DNA from: Streptomyces pseudovenezuelae
GTDB lineage: Bacteria; Actinomycetota; Actinomycetes; Streptomycetales; Streptomycetaceae
Direction of reading: 5' to 3'
NCBI RefSeq assembly: GCF_001513955.1
Contig: NZ_KQ948144.1
Coordinates: 564,853-628,852, forward strand
Length of the DNA stretch: 64,000 nt
Below, piece after piece: positions 8,699-16,939 of this stretch. The position numbers and the translations under genes are program-made. The notes beneath the pieces were generated by a model. It saw nothing but the letters and a program-made list of their open reading frames with translations, searched no databases and was not told the DNA's origin. Position 1 is the first letter of the stretch. Each line of letters opens with the position of its first letter.

Positions 8699-9793
8699 TC
8701 AGCCCCCCTCGTTGTCCCGAGGCGCGTCCGTCGGGGGCTCGTCCTCCCTCGGGTTCGAGAAGCCGCCGAAGCCCCTGCGCACCCTGCCGCCCAGGTCGCC
8801 CGCCCCGCCCGCGATGTCGCTGACCAGCTTCATCAGGGGGTCCTTGGAGCTCTTGACGTTGGTCGCGTAGCTCGCCGCCGACTCGCGGAAGGAGTCCGTG
8901 ACCGAGGTGTCCTTGTCCTCCGTGCGGCGCGGGTAGTGGCCGTCCATGATCCGCTGGTAGTCGCGGGACTCGGCCCACTTCTTCAGCTCGGCCGCCCGCA
9001 CGGTGGTGAAGGGGTGGGAGCGCGGCAGGACGTTCAGGATCTTGAGCACGGAGTCGCGCAGGTCACCGCCGGCCTCGTACTCCTCGGCCTGCTTCAGGAA
9101 CGCGTCCACGTTCATCTCGTGCAGATGGTGACCGCCGGCCAGCTTCATCAGGCCGCGCATCGAGGCCCGCAGGTCCTGGCCGACCAGGAGGCCCGCCCGG
9201 TCCGCCGACAGCTCCGACTTGCGGAACCACTCGCGCAGCGCGGTCACGATCGCCATGATCGCGAGGTTGCCCAGCGGGATCCACGCCACCCTGAGGGCGA
9301 GGCTGGTCAGGAACAGCAGGATGGTCCGGTAGACCGAGTGGCCGGAGAGGGCGTGGCCCACCTCGTGGCCGACGACCGCCCGCATCTCCTCCTCGTCGAG
9401 CAGGTCGACCAGACCCGTGGTGACCACGATGATCGGCTCGTCCAGGCCGATGCACATCGCGTTGGGCTGCGGGTCCTGGGTGACGTACATCGGCGGGACC
9501 TTCTCCAGGTCCAGGATGTAACAGGCGTCCCGCAGCATGTCGTTGAGGTACGCGAACTGCTGGTCGGAGACGCGCACCGAGTCGGACAGGAACAGCAGCC
9601 GCAGGCTCCGCTCGGGGAGCAGGCCGCTGAGCGCCTTGAAGACCGTGTCGAATCCGCTCAGCTTGCGCAGCGCCACCAGGGCGGAGCGGTCGGCGGGGTG
9701 CTCGTACGCACGCGAGGAGATACCCGGGAAACGCCTGCGCTGCCTGCTCGGCACGTTCTCGTGGCCGTTCTCGTGGTGGCCGTCGTCGGACAT
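8699..9793 (-). CDS. M48-family zinc metallopeptidase
   Basis: A 364-residue membrane-associated metalloprotease. The catalytic zinc motif GHEVGHALSGH lies at residues 142-152 (HEVGH), with the third ligand in SELSADRAG (E194), as in the Ste24/HtpX clan. A hydrophobic region between them (YRTILLFLTSLALRVAWIPLG) probably forms a membrane hairpin. The C-terminus is charged. The family degrades misfolded or processed membrane proteins. I prefer the ATG at 9793 because a GGGGGAAG lies just before it; an in-frame ATG four codons upstream (9805) has no such site. It is divergent from the 52-residue membrane protein. Substrates are unknown. Confidence 0.87.
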   Translation of the reverse strand: MSDDGHHENGHENVPSRQRRRFPGISSRAYEHPADRSALVALRKLSGFDTVFKALSGLLPERSLRLLFLSDSVRVSDQQFAYLNDMLRDACYILDLEKVPPMYVTQDPQPNAMCIGLDEPIIVVTTGLVDLLDEEEMRAVVGHEVGHALSGHSVYRTILLFLTSLALRVAWIPLGNLAIMAIVTALREWFRKSELSADRAGLLVGQDLRASMRGLMKLAGGHHLHEMNVDAFLKQAEEYEAGGDLRDSVLKILNVLPRSHPFTTVRAAELKKWAESRDYQRIMDGHYPRRTEDKDTSVTDSFRESAASYATNVKSSKDPLMKLVSDIAGGAGDLGGRVRRGFGGFSNPREDEPPTDAPRDNEGG

Positions 9794-9939
9794 GTCTTCC
9801 CCCATGTGCGTCTTTGGCTGTGCCTCTTCGGCCGCTGTGGTCCTTTGCGGACCCTTGTGCGGCCCTTTGCGCCCCCGAAGCAGAGCCCAGCCTAGGCGGA
9901 TATAGCGTGGACCGGCAGTACAGCGAAGGAGTCCACGAC

Positions 9940-10098
9940 ATGGAGCACACCCGGGCCGCCTGGCTCACCGGGGCAGCGAACGCCGCCGAGCAGCAAGGGG
10001 CCGGAAATCTGCTCCGGGTGGTACTGATCGTGATGTTCCTGGGCTGTGCGTTCACCGCGTGGTTCCTGCTGCGGGGGTACAAGCGGAAGGACGACTGA
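9940..10098 (+). CDS. 52-residue single-pass membrane protein
   Basis: A short gene with GAAGGAG 8 nt upstream of the ATG. The protein has a polar N-terminus (MEHTRAAWLTGAANAAEQQG), one transmembrane helix (LLRVVLIVMFLGCAFTAWFLL) and a basic tail (RGYKRKDD), so the C-terminus is expected to be cytosolic. A TATAGC box at 9901 could serve as -10. It is divergent from the M48 protease gene. No family recognised; it could be a small regulator of the neighbouring membrane protease, but that is only a guess from position. Confidence 0.6.
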   Translation: MEHTRAAWLTGAANAAEQQGAGNLLRVVLIVMFLGCAFTAWFLLRGYKRKDD

Positions 10099-10216
10099 CG
10101 AAGGGCGAAGGTTCCCCGCCGTCCCCCAACGGTGGAGTCGGCGTGATGGCCCTCACCGCGCCCGCTTACGATGGGCCGACGTCTTTATCCCGCCCACCGG
10201 ATAGGTCCTGCCGAAG

Positions 10217-10381
10217 ATGAGCTTCCACAGCACCGCTGCCCAGTTGGTCACCCTCGCCGCTGAGGGCGAGGAGCACGGCGGCAACCACGAGAGCCTCGAC
10301 CCCTTGGTGACCGGCGGCGCCGCCTTCCTCATCCTGCTGCTCCTGCTGTGGATCACCACCCGTTTCAACCGCGACCGCTGA
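10217..10381 (+). CDS. 54-residue single-pass membrane protein
   Basis: Runs from an ATG at 10217 to a TGA at 10379-10381. The N-terminal half is acidic and His-rich ([16 protein letters not shown]); the second half is one hydrophobic helix ([17 protein letters not shown]) ending in the basic FNRDR, again predicting a cytosolic C-terminus. A TACGAT at 10167-10172 is a possible -10. GC3 and clean coding sense support a real gene, and I recall a similar small protein before nadD in Streptomyces. Function unknown. Confidence 0.6.
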   Translation: MSFHSTAAQLVTLAAEGEEHGGNHESLDPLVTGGAAFLILLLLLWITTRFNRDR

Positions 10382-10460
10382 GGCACCGAGTGCCCAAAGC
10401 GGGGCACTCCGGGCCTGCGCCGGCCGAGGTCCTCAGGCCGGGCCGGTAGGGTCTGCACGC

Positions 10461-11099
10461 ATGGGAGAGCAGGACATGCCTACCGGCCCGGGCAACAGCC
10501 CGTCGAACCCCGGCAAGCGCCGCATGGGCGTCATGGGCGGAACGTTCGACCCGATCCACCACGGGCACCTCGTGGCGGCCAGCGAGGTCGCCGCGCAGTT
10601 CCACCTGGACGAGGTCGTGTTCGTGCCGACGGGCCAGCCGTGGCAGAAGACCCACCGCAAGGTTTCCCCGGCCGAGGACCGCTATCTGATGACGGTCATC
10701 GCGACCGCCGAGAACCCGCAGTTCTCGGTCAGCCGCATCGACATCGACCGCGGTGGCGCGACCTACACCACGGACACCCTGCGCGACCTCAAGGCCCTCA
10801 ACCCCGACACCGACCTCTTCTTCATCACGGGCGCCGACGCCCTCGGCCAGATCCTCACCTGGCGGGACGCGGAAGAGCTGTTCGCCCTCGCGCACTTCAT
10901 CGGAGTCACCCGGCCCGGCCACACCCTGGCCGACCCCGGGCTCCCCGAGGGCGGCGTCTCGCTCGTCGAGGTCCCCGCCCTGGCCATCTCCTCCACCGAC
11001 TGCCGCGCGAGAGTCGCCAAGGGCGACCCCGTCTGGTACCTGGTGCCGGACGGCGTCGTGCGCTACATCGACAAGCGCGAGCTGTACCGCGGCGAGTGA
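10461..11099 (+). CDS. nadD: Nicotinate-nucleotide adenylyltransferase (NadD)
   Basis: Transfers AMP from ATP to nicotinate mononucleotide to give deamido-NAD, a step shared by de novo and salvage NAD synthesis. The 212-residue protein carries the nucleotidyltransferase signature [18 protein letters not shown] near residue 23 and the downstream [13 protein letters not shown] motif (the ISSTxxR type) near residue 176. A TAGGGT box lies 8 nt before the ATG at 10461, so a leaderless start is possible; an in-frame ATG at 10476 preceded by GGGAG is an alternative. The LCP-like gene follows after 16 nt, so the two are probably co-transcribed. Confidence 0.95.
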   Translation: MGEQDMPTGPGNSPSNPGKRRMGVMGGTFDPIHHGHLVAASEVAAQFHLDEVVFVPTGQPWQKTHRKVSPAEDRYLMTVIATAENPQFSVSRIDIDRGGATYTTDTLRDLKALNPDTDLFFITGADALGQILTWRDAEELFALAHFIGVTRPGHTLADPGLPEGGVSLVEVPALAISSTDCRARVAKGDPVWYLVPDGVVRYIDKRELYRGE

Positions 11100-11115
11100 G
11101 CCGAGAGGGGCACCG

Positions 11116-12960
11116 GTGAACGACCGATACGACGCGGGCTACGGCGACGACCCGGAGAACCAGTACACGATCGTCGGCTACGACGAGTACGGCCGACCGG
11201 TGTACCAGCAGGTCCCGCCGCAACAGGCCCCCCAGCAGCAGTACGACCCCTACGCCCAGCAGGGCTACGGCTACGACCCGTACGCCACGGGCGGGCAGCC
11301 CGCGCCGCCGTACGACACGGGCACCCAGAACCCCGTCCCGCCCTACGACCCCTACGGCACCGGCGACACGGGTCAGCAGGCGCCCGTACCGCCCTACGAC
11401 CCCTACGCCACCGGGAGTCCGCAGGGCGGCGGTTCGGCAACGGCGTACGACCCCTACGGCCGGGCCGCCGCGAGCGGCCAGCAGCCCCGCGTCGCCGAGC
11501 AGACCGCCTACATCCCGCAACAGGGCGGGCCGGCCGGAGCGACGCAGGCCGGACAGGGGCAGCCCGCGGGCTCCCGGACCGGCCAGGGCTACCGCGGCGC
11601 GGTTCACGAGGATCCTGCCGGCGCCGGCCGCCCCGGTGCGGGCCAGGCCGGTGCGGAGGCCGCCCACGGGGACGAACGGCAGTACCACACCGCGCAGTTC
11701 GCGTTCGTCGAGGAGCCCGACGGTGACTCCGAGGACGTCATCGACTGGCTCAACTTCACCGAGAACCGCACCGAGCGCCGCGAGGAGGCCAAGCGCCGCG
11801 CCCGCAGCCGGCTCGTCGCCCTCGTCGTCGTCCTCGCCCTGGTCGCGGTCGGCGGAGTCGGCTACCTCTGGTACGCCGGGAAGCTGCCCGGTCTGTCCGG
11901 CACGGAGAGCAAGCAGGACACCCCGGTCGCGGCGAGCGCCCAGAACCGCGACGTGATCGTCGTCCATCTGCACAACACCACGAAGGGCGGCACCTCCACG
12001 GCGCTGCTCGTCGACAACACCACCACCAAGCAGGGCACCACCGTCCTGATCCCCAACTCCCTGGCCGTGTCGTCCGACGACGGCTCCACGACGACCCTCG
12101 CCAAGTCGGTCGACGACGACGGCTCGTCCGGGACCGTCGACTCCCTCGACACCACCCTCGGCACCGACATCGAGGGCACCTGGCGTCTGGACACCCCCTA
12201 TCTGCAGAACCTGGTCGACCTCGTCGGCAACATCGACGTCGACACCAACGCCGCCGTGCCCGACCCGGGCGCGAAGAAGAAGGGCCAGGCGCCCCTGGTG
12301 GGCAAGGGGAAGGACCAGACCCTCAGCGGCAAGATGGCCGTCGCCTACGCCACCTACCGTGCCTCCGGCGAGGCCCAGAACGCCCAGCTGGAGCGGTTCG
12401 GCCAGGTCCTCCAGGGCGTACTGCGCAAGCTGTCCTCCGACCCGGCGGCCGCGACCACCACCGTGCAGACCCTGGCCCAGATCCTCGACCCGTCCCTGAC
12501 GGACAAGGACCTCGGCACCTTCCTCGCCAAGCTCGCCGACCTCGCCAAGAGCGGCGACTACAAGACCGCCCTGCTGCCCGTCCAGCAGGACGGCACCCTG
12601 AGCGCGGAAGCCGGCGCGGGCGTCGTCAAGGACGTCCTCGGCGGCAAGGCGAAGAGCCCCGACAAGGACGCGGCGGTGAGCGTCTCGGTCCAGAACGCCA
12701 CCGGCACCAAGGACAACACCGAGAAGGCCCGCGTCGTCCTCCTCAACGGCGGCTTCACCTTCGTCGACGGCGGCACGCCCTCCTCGGCCCGGGCCACCTC
12801 CAAGGTCGTCTACGCCGACGCTGCCGACAAGGCGAACGCCACCGAGGTCGCCAAGACGCTCGGCCTGCCCACCAGCGCCGTCAGCAAGGGCACGATCGCA
12901 TCGAGCGCCAACGTCTCCGTGCTCCTCGGCCAGGACTACAAGCCCGGCTCCTCGTCCTAG
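11116..12960 (+). CDS. LytR-CpsA-Psr-like membrane protein with LytR C-terminal domain
   Basis: A 614-residue protein starting at the GTG at 11116 behind GAGAGGGG. Residues 1-190 are a cytosolic low-complexity region with repeated PYDPY(A/G)TG units. One transmembrane helix follows (about 232-255, RLVALVVVLALVAVGGVGYL), then an extracytoplasmic LCP-like domain (about 275-450) and a LytR_C-type domain (about 515-610). LCP enzymes transfer undecaprenyl-linked glycopolymers to peptidoglycan. Here the usual SIPRD segment reads LIPNS (residues 311-315), so a conserved Arg and Asp are replaced; the later arginines (R415, R427) are kept. It may be a non-canonical or non-catalytic LCP protein. It lies between nadD and rsfS, a conserved setting. 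Confidence 0.85.
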   Translation: MNDRYDAGYGDDPENQYTIVGYDEYGRPVYQQVPPQQAPQQQYDPYAQQGYGYDPYATGGQPAPPYDTGTQNPVPPYDPYGTGDTGQQAPVPPYDPYATGSPQGGGSATAYDPYGRAAASGQQPRVAEQTAYIPQQGGPAGATQAGQGQPAGSRTGQGYRGAVHEDPAGAGRPGAGQAGAEAAHGDERQYHTAQFAFVEEPDGDSEDVIDWLNFTENRTERREEAKRRARSRLVALVVVLALVAVGGVGYLWYAGKLPGLSGTESKQDTPVAASAQNRDVIVVHLHNTTKGGTSTALLVDNTTTKQGTTVLIPNSLAVSSDDGSTTTLAKSVDDDGSSGTVDSLDTTLGTDIEGTWRLDTPYLQNLVDLVGNIDVDTNAAVPDPGAKKKGQAPLVGKGKDQTLSGKMAVAYATYRASGEAQNAQLERFGQVLQGVLRKLSSDPAAATTTVQTLAQILDPSLTDKDLGTFLAKLADLAKSGDYKTALLPVQQDGTLSAEAGAGVVKDVLGGKAKSPDKDAAVSVSVQNATGTKDNTEKARVVLLNGGFTFVDGGTPSSARATSKVVYADAADKANATEVAKTLGLPTSAVSKGTIASSANVSVLLGQDYKPGSSS

Positions 12961-12980
12961 GCCCCGCTCCGGGCCGTGAG

Positions 12981-13019
12981 CGCCACCCCACGTGATCTCC
13001 AGCGACGCGTGGGGTGGCG
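12981..13019 (+). terminator. Strong hairpin after the LCP-like gene
   Basis: A perfect 12-bp stem (CGCCACCCCACG / CGTGGGGTGGCG) with a 15-nt loop, 20 nt after the stop codon. There is no T-run. It separates the nadD-LCP unit from rsfS. Confidence 0.6.
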
Positions 13020-13073
13020 TCGGCGGTCCGTGAGACCCTTGATGTCAATCGACCGCCGACCGAAAGCCTTGTA

Positions 13074-13517
13074 GTGACCGCCACTGACCGTTCCCTCGAG
13101 CTCGTCAACACCGCCGCGCAGGCGGCCGCCGACAAGCTCGCCCACGATGTGATCGCCTACGACGTCAGCGACGTCCTCTCGATCACCGACGCCTTCCTGC
13201 TGGCGTCCGCACCCAACGACCGCCAGGTCAAGTCCATCGTCGACGAGATCGAGGAGCGGCTCTCGAAGGAGCTCGGTGTCAAGCCGGTGCGCCGCGAGGG
13301 CGACCGCGAGGCCCGCTGGGTCCTGCTCGACTACGTGGACATCGTCGTCCACGTCCAGCACAGCGAGGAGCGCGTCTTCTACGCCCTGGAGCGGCTGTGG
13401 AAGGACTGCCCCGAGCTGGAGCTGCCGGCGGACGCCAAGGCGACCCGCGGCAAGGCGCAGGAGCACGCCGAGCTCCGGGCCGAGGAGGACGACGCCGAGT
13501 TCGGGGAGCCGCGGTGA
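13074..13517 (+). CDS. rsfS: Ribosome silencing factor (RsfS)
   Basis: Binds uL14 on the 50S subunit and blocks subunit joining when nutrients are scarce. The 147-residue protein has the family landmarks KLAHDVIAYDVSDVLSITDAF (split here as KLAHDVIAYD and VSDVLSITDAFLL), VKPVRREGDREARWVLLDY and DIVVHVQHSEERVFYALERLW. The C-terminal ~25 residues are acidic. The GTG at 13074 is chosen because family similarity begins at ATDRSLELV; no ribosome-binding site is obvious. The stop overlaps the next start (GTGA), so the phosphatase is translationally coupled. The nadD-LCP-rsfS neighbourhood is typical of actinobacteria. Confidence 0.94.
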   Translation: MTATDRSLELVNTAAQAAADKLAHDVIAYDVSDVLSITDAFLLASAPNDRQVKSIVDEIEERLSKELGVKPVRREGDREARWVLLDYVDIVVHVQHSEERVFYALERLWKDCPELELPADAKATRGKAQEHAELRAEEDDAEFGEPR

Positions 13518-14173
13518 CCGCTCCTGCCGACCGCAAGAGCCGGGGCCGCCGCGTCATCCTGTGGCGGCACGGCCAGACCTCGTGGAACGTGGAGCGCCGC
13601 TTCCAGGGCACCACCGACGTCGAGCTCACCGAGACCGGCGTCGGACAAGCCCGCCGCGCCGCCCGGCTGCTGGCCTCCCTCCAGCCCGACGCGATCGTCG
13701 CCTCCGACCTCCGGCGCGCTGCGAACACCGCCGCCGAGCTCGCCGCGCTCACCGGCCTGGAGGTGGCCCACGACGAGGGCCTGCGCGAGACCTACGCGGG
13801 CGTCTGGCAGGGGCTGACGCACGACGAGATCATCGCCCGGCACGGCGAGGAGTACGCCGCCTGGAAGCGGGGTGAGCCGGTCCGCCGCGGTGGTGGTGAG
13901 CTGGAGAGCGAGGTCGCCGACCGCGCCGCCCCCGTCGTGCTCCGGCACGCCGAGAAGCTCCCCGAGGACGGCACGCTCGTCGTGGTCAGCCACGGCGGCA
14001 CGATCCGCACCACCATCGGCCGGCTGCTCGGTCTGGACGCCCATCACTGGGAAAGCCTCGGCGGCCTCTCCAACTGCTGCTGGTCCGTCCTCGGCCAGGG
14101 CGCCCGCGGCTGGCGCCTGCTGGAGCACAACGCCGGAACCCTCCCCGAGCCGGTGCTCGGCGACGACGACTGA
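13514..14173 (+). CDS. Histidine phosphatase / phosphoglycerate-mutase-like protein
   Basis: A 219-residue protein of the histidine phosphatase superfamily. The phospho-acceptor motif is ILWRHGQTSWNVERRFQG near residue 13, and the second catalytic His is in LVVVSHGGTIRT near residue 155; GLRETYAGVWQGLTHDEI supplies the acid region. The GTG start overlaps the rsfS stop in a GTGA junction. In actinobacteria, enzymes at this position are often annotated as phosphoglycerate mutases, but the family also includes glucosyl-3-phosphoglycerate and other phosphatases, so the true substrate is uncertain. The tRNA-Ala gene follows after about 80 nt. Confidence 0.88.
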   Translation: MTAPADRKSRGRRVILWRHGQTSWNVERRFQGTTDVELTETGVGQARRAARLLASLQPDAIVASDLRRAANTAAELAALTGLEVAHDEGLRETYAGVWQGLTHDEIIARHGEEYAAWKRGEPVRRGGGELESEVADRAAPVVLRHAEKLPEDGTLVVVSHGGTIRTTIGRLLGLDAHHWESLGGLSNCCWSVLGQGARGWRLLEHNAGTLPEPVLGDDD

Positions 14174-14189
14174 GGGCTCCGGACCGGAT

Positions 14190-14219
14190 TTCACTTTCCG
14201 GCAGGTCGCAGGCTAAAGT
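14190..14219 (+). promoter_or_regulatory. Promoter of the first tRNA-Ala
   Basis: TTCACT, an 18-nt spacer, then TAAAGT about 36 nt before the tRNA. A short CCCCGC-GGA-GCGGGG hairpin (14232-14246) lies in the 5' leader. Confidence 0.4.
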
Positions 14220-14255
14220 TCTTCTTGTTCGCCCCGCGGAGCGGGGGGAACGTCC

Positions 14256-14328
14256 GGGGCTATAGCTCAGTTGGTAGAGCGCCTGCATGGCATGCAGGAG
14301 GTCAGGAGTTCAATTCTCCTTAGCTCCA
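14256..14328 (+). tRNA. tRNA-Ala(GGC)
   Basis: A 73-nt cloverleaf. The acceptor stem GGGGCTA/TAGCTCC contains the G3-U70 wobble pair that is the alanine identity element; the anticodon loop ATGGCAT gives anticodon GGC, reading GCC and GCU; the T-loop is TTCAATT; the discriminator base is A. CCA is not encoded. A second copy lies at 17450 and differs at three positions. Confidence 0.97.
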
Positions 14329-14371
14329 CGGATCGACACTCTGTTGAGTTGTCAAAGATCGATTGATGAGG

Positions 14372-14397
14372 ATCCCGTCTCCTTCAGGAGGCGGGAT
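14372..14397 (+). terminator. tRNA-Ala terminator overlapping the regulator's stop codon
   Basis: An 11-bp stem (ATCCCGTCTCC / GGAGGCGGGAT) with a TTCA loop and a following TTTCT run. It also spans the last codons and stop of the minus-strand regulator gene, so it may serve both strands. Confidence 0.7.
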
Positions 14398-15277
14398 TTT
14401 CTGTGTGCTCCCGCTCCACCTGTTTCCCCTCCGCCTGTTCCACCTCCGTGTGCTTGCGCAGTCGCACCGCCTTCTCCCGCGTCTCCTCGTCCTCCGGGGT
14501 GTAGACCACGATCCGGCACTCGGGCATCCCGTCGATCGACAGCGACTGGGAGGTCATCCGCAGTTCGCCCACGGCCCGGTGGCGGAAGGTCTTCACCCGT
14601 GGCCCCGGCGGCACCACCTCCCCGCTCGCCCAGAGCTCGGCGAAGTACGGGCTGGCCGCCGACAGACCGCGGATGAACTCCTCCCAGGCCGGCTCGCCCA
14701 CATGCCGGCCGTACGAGGACCGCAGTGTCGCCACCATCACCGGCAGCTCGCGCTCCCGGTGCAGCAACGGGCAGGCCTCGTCGGACACCGTGAACAGCGT
14801 CCACAGCGCGTTCGCCACCCCGATGCCGAGGATCTCCGGTATCAGGAACAGGTCGCGGTAGCCCGTGTTCGTGGCGAGGATGTCGTAGCGGGAGTTGTAG
14901 ACGACCGCCGGGAGAGGGGCGAGGGCGTCGAGGATGCCCTGCACCTCCGGGCCCGTCGAGCGCGTCAGACCTTCCGGGGCCGGGGCGAAGGGCACCTGCG
15001 CCAGGCGGTACAGATGCTCCCGCTCCGGCGCGTCCAGCCGCAGGGTGCGGGCCACGGCATCCAGGACCTGTGCGGACGCGTTGATCGGCCGCCCCTGCTC
15101 CAGCCATGTGTACCAGGTCACACCGACACCGGAGAGCTGGGCCACCTCCTCCCGGCGCAGTCCCGGGGTGCGGCGCCTGAGGCCCGGCGGCATGCCCACG
15201 TCGGCCGGGGTCACCCGGGCCCGCCTGCTGCGCAGGAACGTGGCCAGCTCGGGCCGTCGTCGCTGTGTCGTCCTCAT
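14384..15277 (-). CDS. XRE-type HTH regulator with MmyB-like ligand-binding domain
   Basis: A 297-residue protein. The N-terminal helix-turn-helix is at about residues 34-95 (RTPGLRREEVAQLSGVGVTW, YTWLEQGRPINAS, VLDAVARTLRL), followed by the MmyB-like PAS-type domain (about 105-275) with DALAPLPAVVYNSRYDILATN and FRHRAVGELRM. The start ATG at 15277 has GAGGGGG 8 nt upstream. It is divergent from an MFS transporter and the 108-bp gap contains overlapping perfect palindromes, so it most probably controls that transporter and itself. Proteins of this family generally regulate adjacent dehydrogenases or exporters in actinobacteria. The inducer is unknown. Confidence 0.88.
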   Translation of the reverse strand: MRTTQRRRPELATFLRSRRARVTPADVGMPPGLRRRTPGLRREEVAQLSGVGVTWYTWLEQGRPINASAQVLDAVARTLRLDAPEREHLYRLAQVPFAPAPEGLTRSTGPEVQGILDALAPLPAVVYNSRYDILATNTGYRDLFLIPEILGIGVANALWTLFTVSDEACPLLHRERELPVMVATLRSSYGRHVGEPAWEEFIRGLSAASPYFAELWASGEVVPPGPRVKTFRHRAVGELRMTSQSLSIDGMPECRIVVYTPEDEETREKAVRLRKHTEVEQAEGKQVEREHTENPAS

Positions 15278-15325
15278 CGTCACGTCCCCCTCGTCACGAC
15301 CATCCTCGGTGCCGCGCCCGGCGCT

Positions 15326-15349
15326 TGCCAGGTGCTGGCAGTACCAGCA
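15326..15349. promoter_or_regulatory. Overlapping palindromic operators between regulator and MFS gene
   Basis: Two perfect inverted repeats share bases: TGCCAG-N3-CTGGCA (15326-15340) and TGCTGG-N5-CCAGCA (15333-15349). They sit 37 nt upstream of the MFS start, in the only gap between the divergent pair, and are the obvious binding site for the regulator at 14384-15277. Confidence 0.55.
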
Positions 15350-15385
15350 TCGGCGGGCTCTCGGCACCCGTACCGGGGTGTCCTC

Positions 15386-16870
15386 ATGCTCGACGGCATG
15401 ACGACAACACCCCGGACGGGACCGGATTCCGCGTCCGGTTCCCCACCTGCCAGAAGTGAAGCACCCGCCACTGACAACCGGCCCCGGCCGCTGCTCGCGC
15501 TCGTGCTCGCCGCCCAGTTCATGGCGCTGCTCGACGTGTTCATCGTGAATGTCGCGGCCCCCACGATGGGCACGGAACTGCACGCCTCGGGCGCCCAACT
15601 CCAGCTGGTCGTCGCCGGATACGCCATCACGTACTCGGTGCTGCTGATCACCGGAGCACGGCTCGGCGAACGGTTCGGGCACGGCCGGGTCCACCTCGCC
15701 GGGCTCGCCCTGTTCACGGGGGCCTCGCTCGCCTGCGGTCTCGCCCAGAGCGCCACCGGGCTGATCGCCTTCCGGCTGGTGCAGGGCGCCGGTTCGGCGG
15801 TGATGATCCCGCAGGTGCTCAGCCTGATCCAGCGCAACTTCACCGGCGAGGCCCGGATGAAGGCGCTCGGCGTGTACTCGGCGGTCCTCGCGGTCGGCGC
15901 CGCCGCCGGGCAGGTCGTCGGGGGAGTGCTGGTCAGCGCCGACCTGTTCGGCACGGGCTGGCGGCCGGTCTTCCTCGTGAACGTCCCCGTGGGCCTCGTC
16001 CTGCTGGTCCTGGGCACCCGTGTCCTGCTGCCCGGGGACCGTCCCACGCCCCGGGACCGGGCGCGCGGCCTCGACCTGCCCGGCCTGGTGCTGCTCGGCG
16101 CGGCCGTGTCGCTGTGCACGGTTCCGCTGGTGCTCGGGCAGGAGGAGGACTGGCCGCTGTGGTCCTGGCTGTCCATGGCCGCCGCCGCGATCCTGTTCGC
16201 CCTCTTCTGCGGCTACGAGTCCCGGCTGGCCCGGCGCGGCGGCGCCCCGCTGATCACACCGAGGGTGCTGCGCCATCCCGGCACGGGGCTCGCCGCCTTC
16301 CGGATCATGGCGGTCATGGCCGTCAACGGCGGCTTCCTGTTCGTGCTCACCCTGTACGTGCAGGGCGGCCTCGGCTACAGCCCGCTGCGGGCCGGACTCT
16401 CCTTCGCGCCGACCGCGGTGGTCTTCGGCGTCGTCGGACTCACCTGGCGCCGGTGGCCCGCGTCCTGGCAGCGGCTGCTGACGCCCGCCGGGTTCCTGAT
16501 CACCGCGCTGGCGGCGCTGGGCGTGGGGCTGGTCCTGAAGGACGGCGGCGAGGGCGGCATCGCGCTGTACGCCGCCTACGCCGGCGTGGGCGTCGGGCTC
16601 GCCCTCGCCTTCAGTCCGACGCTCACCGGGGCCCTGGCCACGGTGCCGCCACGGCACGCGGCGGACGCCAGTGGGCTGCTCGCCACGGTCACTCAGCTCG
16701 GCCAGCTGATCGGTGTCGCGGGCTTCGGCACACTGTTCTTGAACCGACTTGAGTCACTGGGCCCCTCTGAGGCGTATACCTCTGCGGAGGCGCTGTGGGC
16801 GTGCATGTTCGCGCTGGCCGGGACCGCCGCGGTGGGCGCCGTGTCCGGACTGGTACTCAGGCGTCGCTGA
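15386..16870 (+). CDS. MFS multidrug-type transporter (DHA2/EmrB-QacA family)
   Basis: A 494-residue membrane protein with about 14 predicted helices, the number typical of the DHA2 drug:H+ antiporter family. Motif-C/D1-like segments are visible: ALVLAAQFMALLDVFIVNVA in helix 1, GARLGERFGHGRVHLAG between helices 2 and 3 (the motif A loop) and FRLVQGAGSAVMIPQVLSLI in helix 4. The ATG at 15386 has a GGGGTG just upstream; a second in-frame ATG is at 15398. It is divergently transcribed from the MmyB-type regulator with an operator between them, so it is probably an inducible exporter. Substrate unknown. Confidence 0.9.
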   Translation: MLDGMTTTPRTGPDSASGSPPARSEAPATDNRPRPLLALVLAAQFMALLDVFIVNVAAPTMGTELHASGAQLQLVVAGYAITYSVLLITGARLGERFGHGRVHLAGLALFTGASLACGLAQSATGLIAFRLVQGAGSAVMIPQVLSLIQRNFTGEARMKALGVYSAVLAVGAAAGQVVGGVLVSADLFGTGWRPVFLVNVPVGLVLLVLGTRVLLPGDRPTPRDRARGLDLPGLVLLGAAVSLCTVPLVLGQEEDWPLWSWLSMAAAAILFALFCGYESRLARRGGAPLITPRVLRHPGTGLAAFRIMAVMAVNGGFLFVLTLYVQGGLGYSPLRAGLSFAPTAVVFGVVGLTWRRWPASWQRLLTPAGFLITALAALGVGLVLKDGGEGGIALYAAYAGVGVGLALAFSPTLTGALATVPPRHAADASGLLATVTQLGQLIGVAGFGTLFLNRLESLGPSEAYTSAEALWACMFALAGTAAVGAVSGLVLRRR

Positions 16871-16939
16871 CCGTATTGGTCCGGCCGTGGCAGAATCAAA
16901 CGGCCGGAAGGGGGCGCGGCCCGACGGGAGGGAGTAGTG

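Noticed and set aside
15333..15349. Rho-independent terminator
   Set aside because: The palindromes have short arms, no T-tract, and lie between divergent starts, so an operator is the better explanation.
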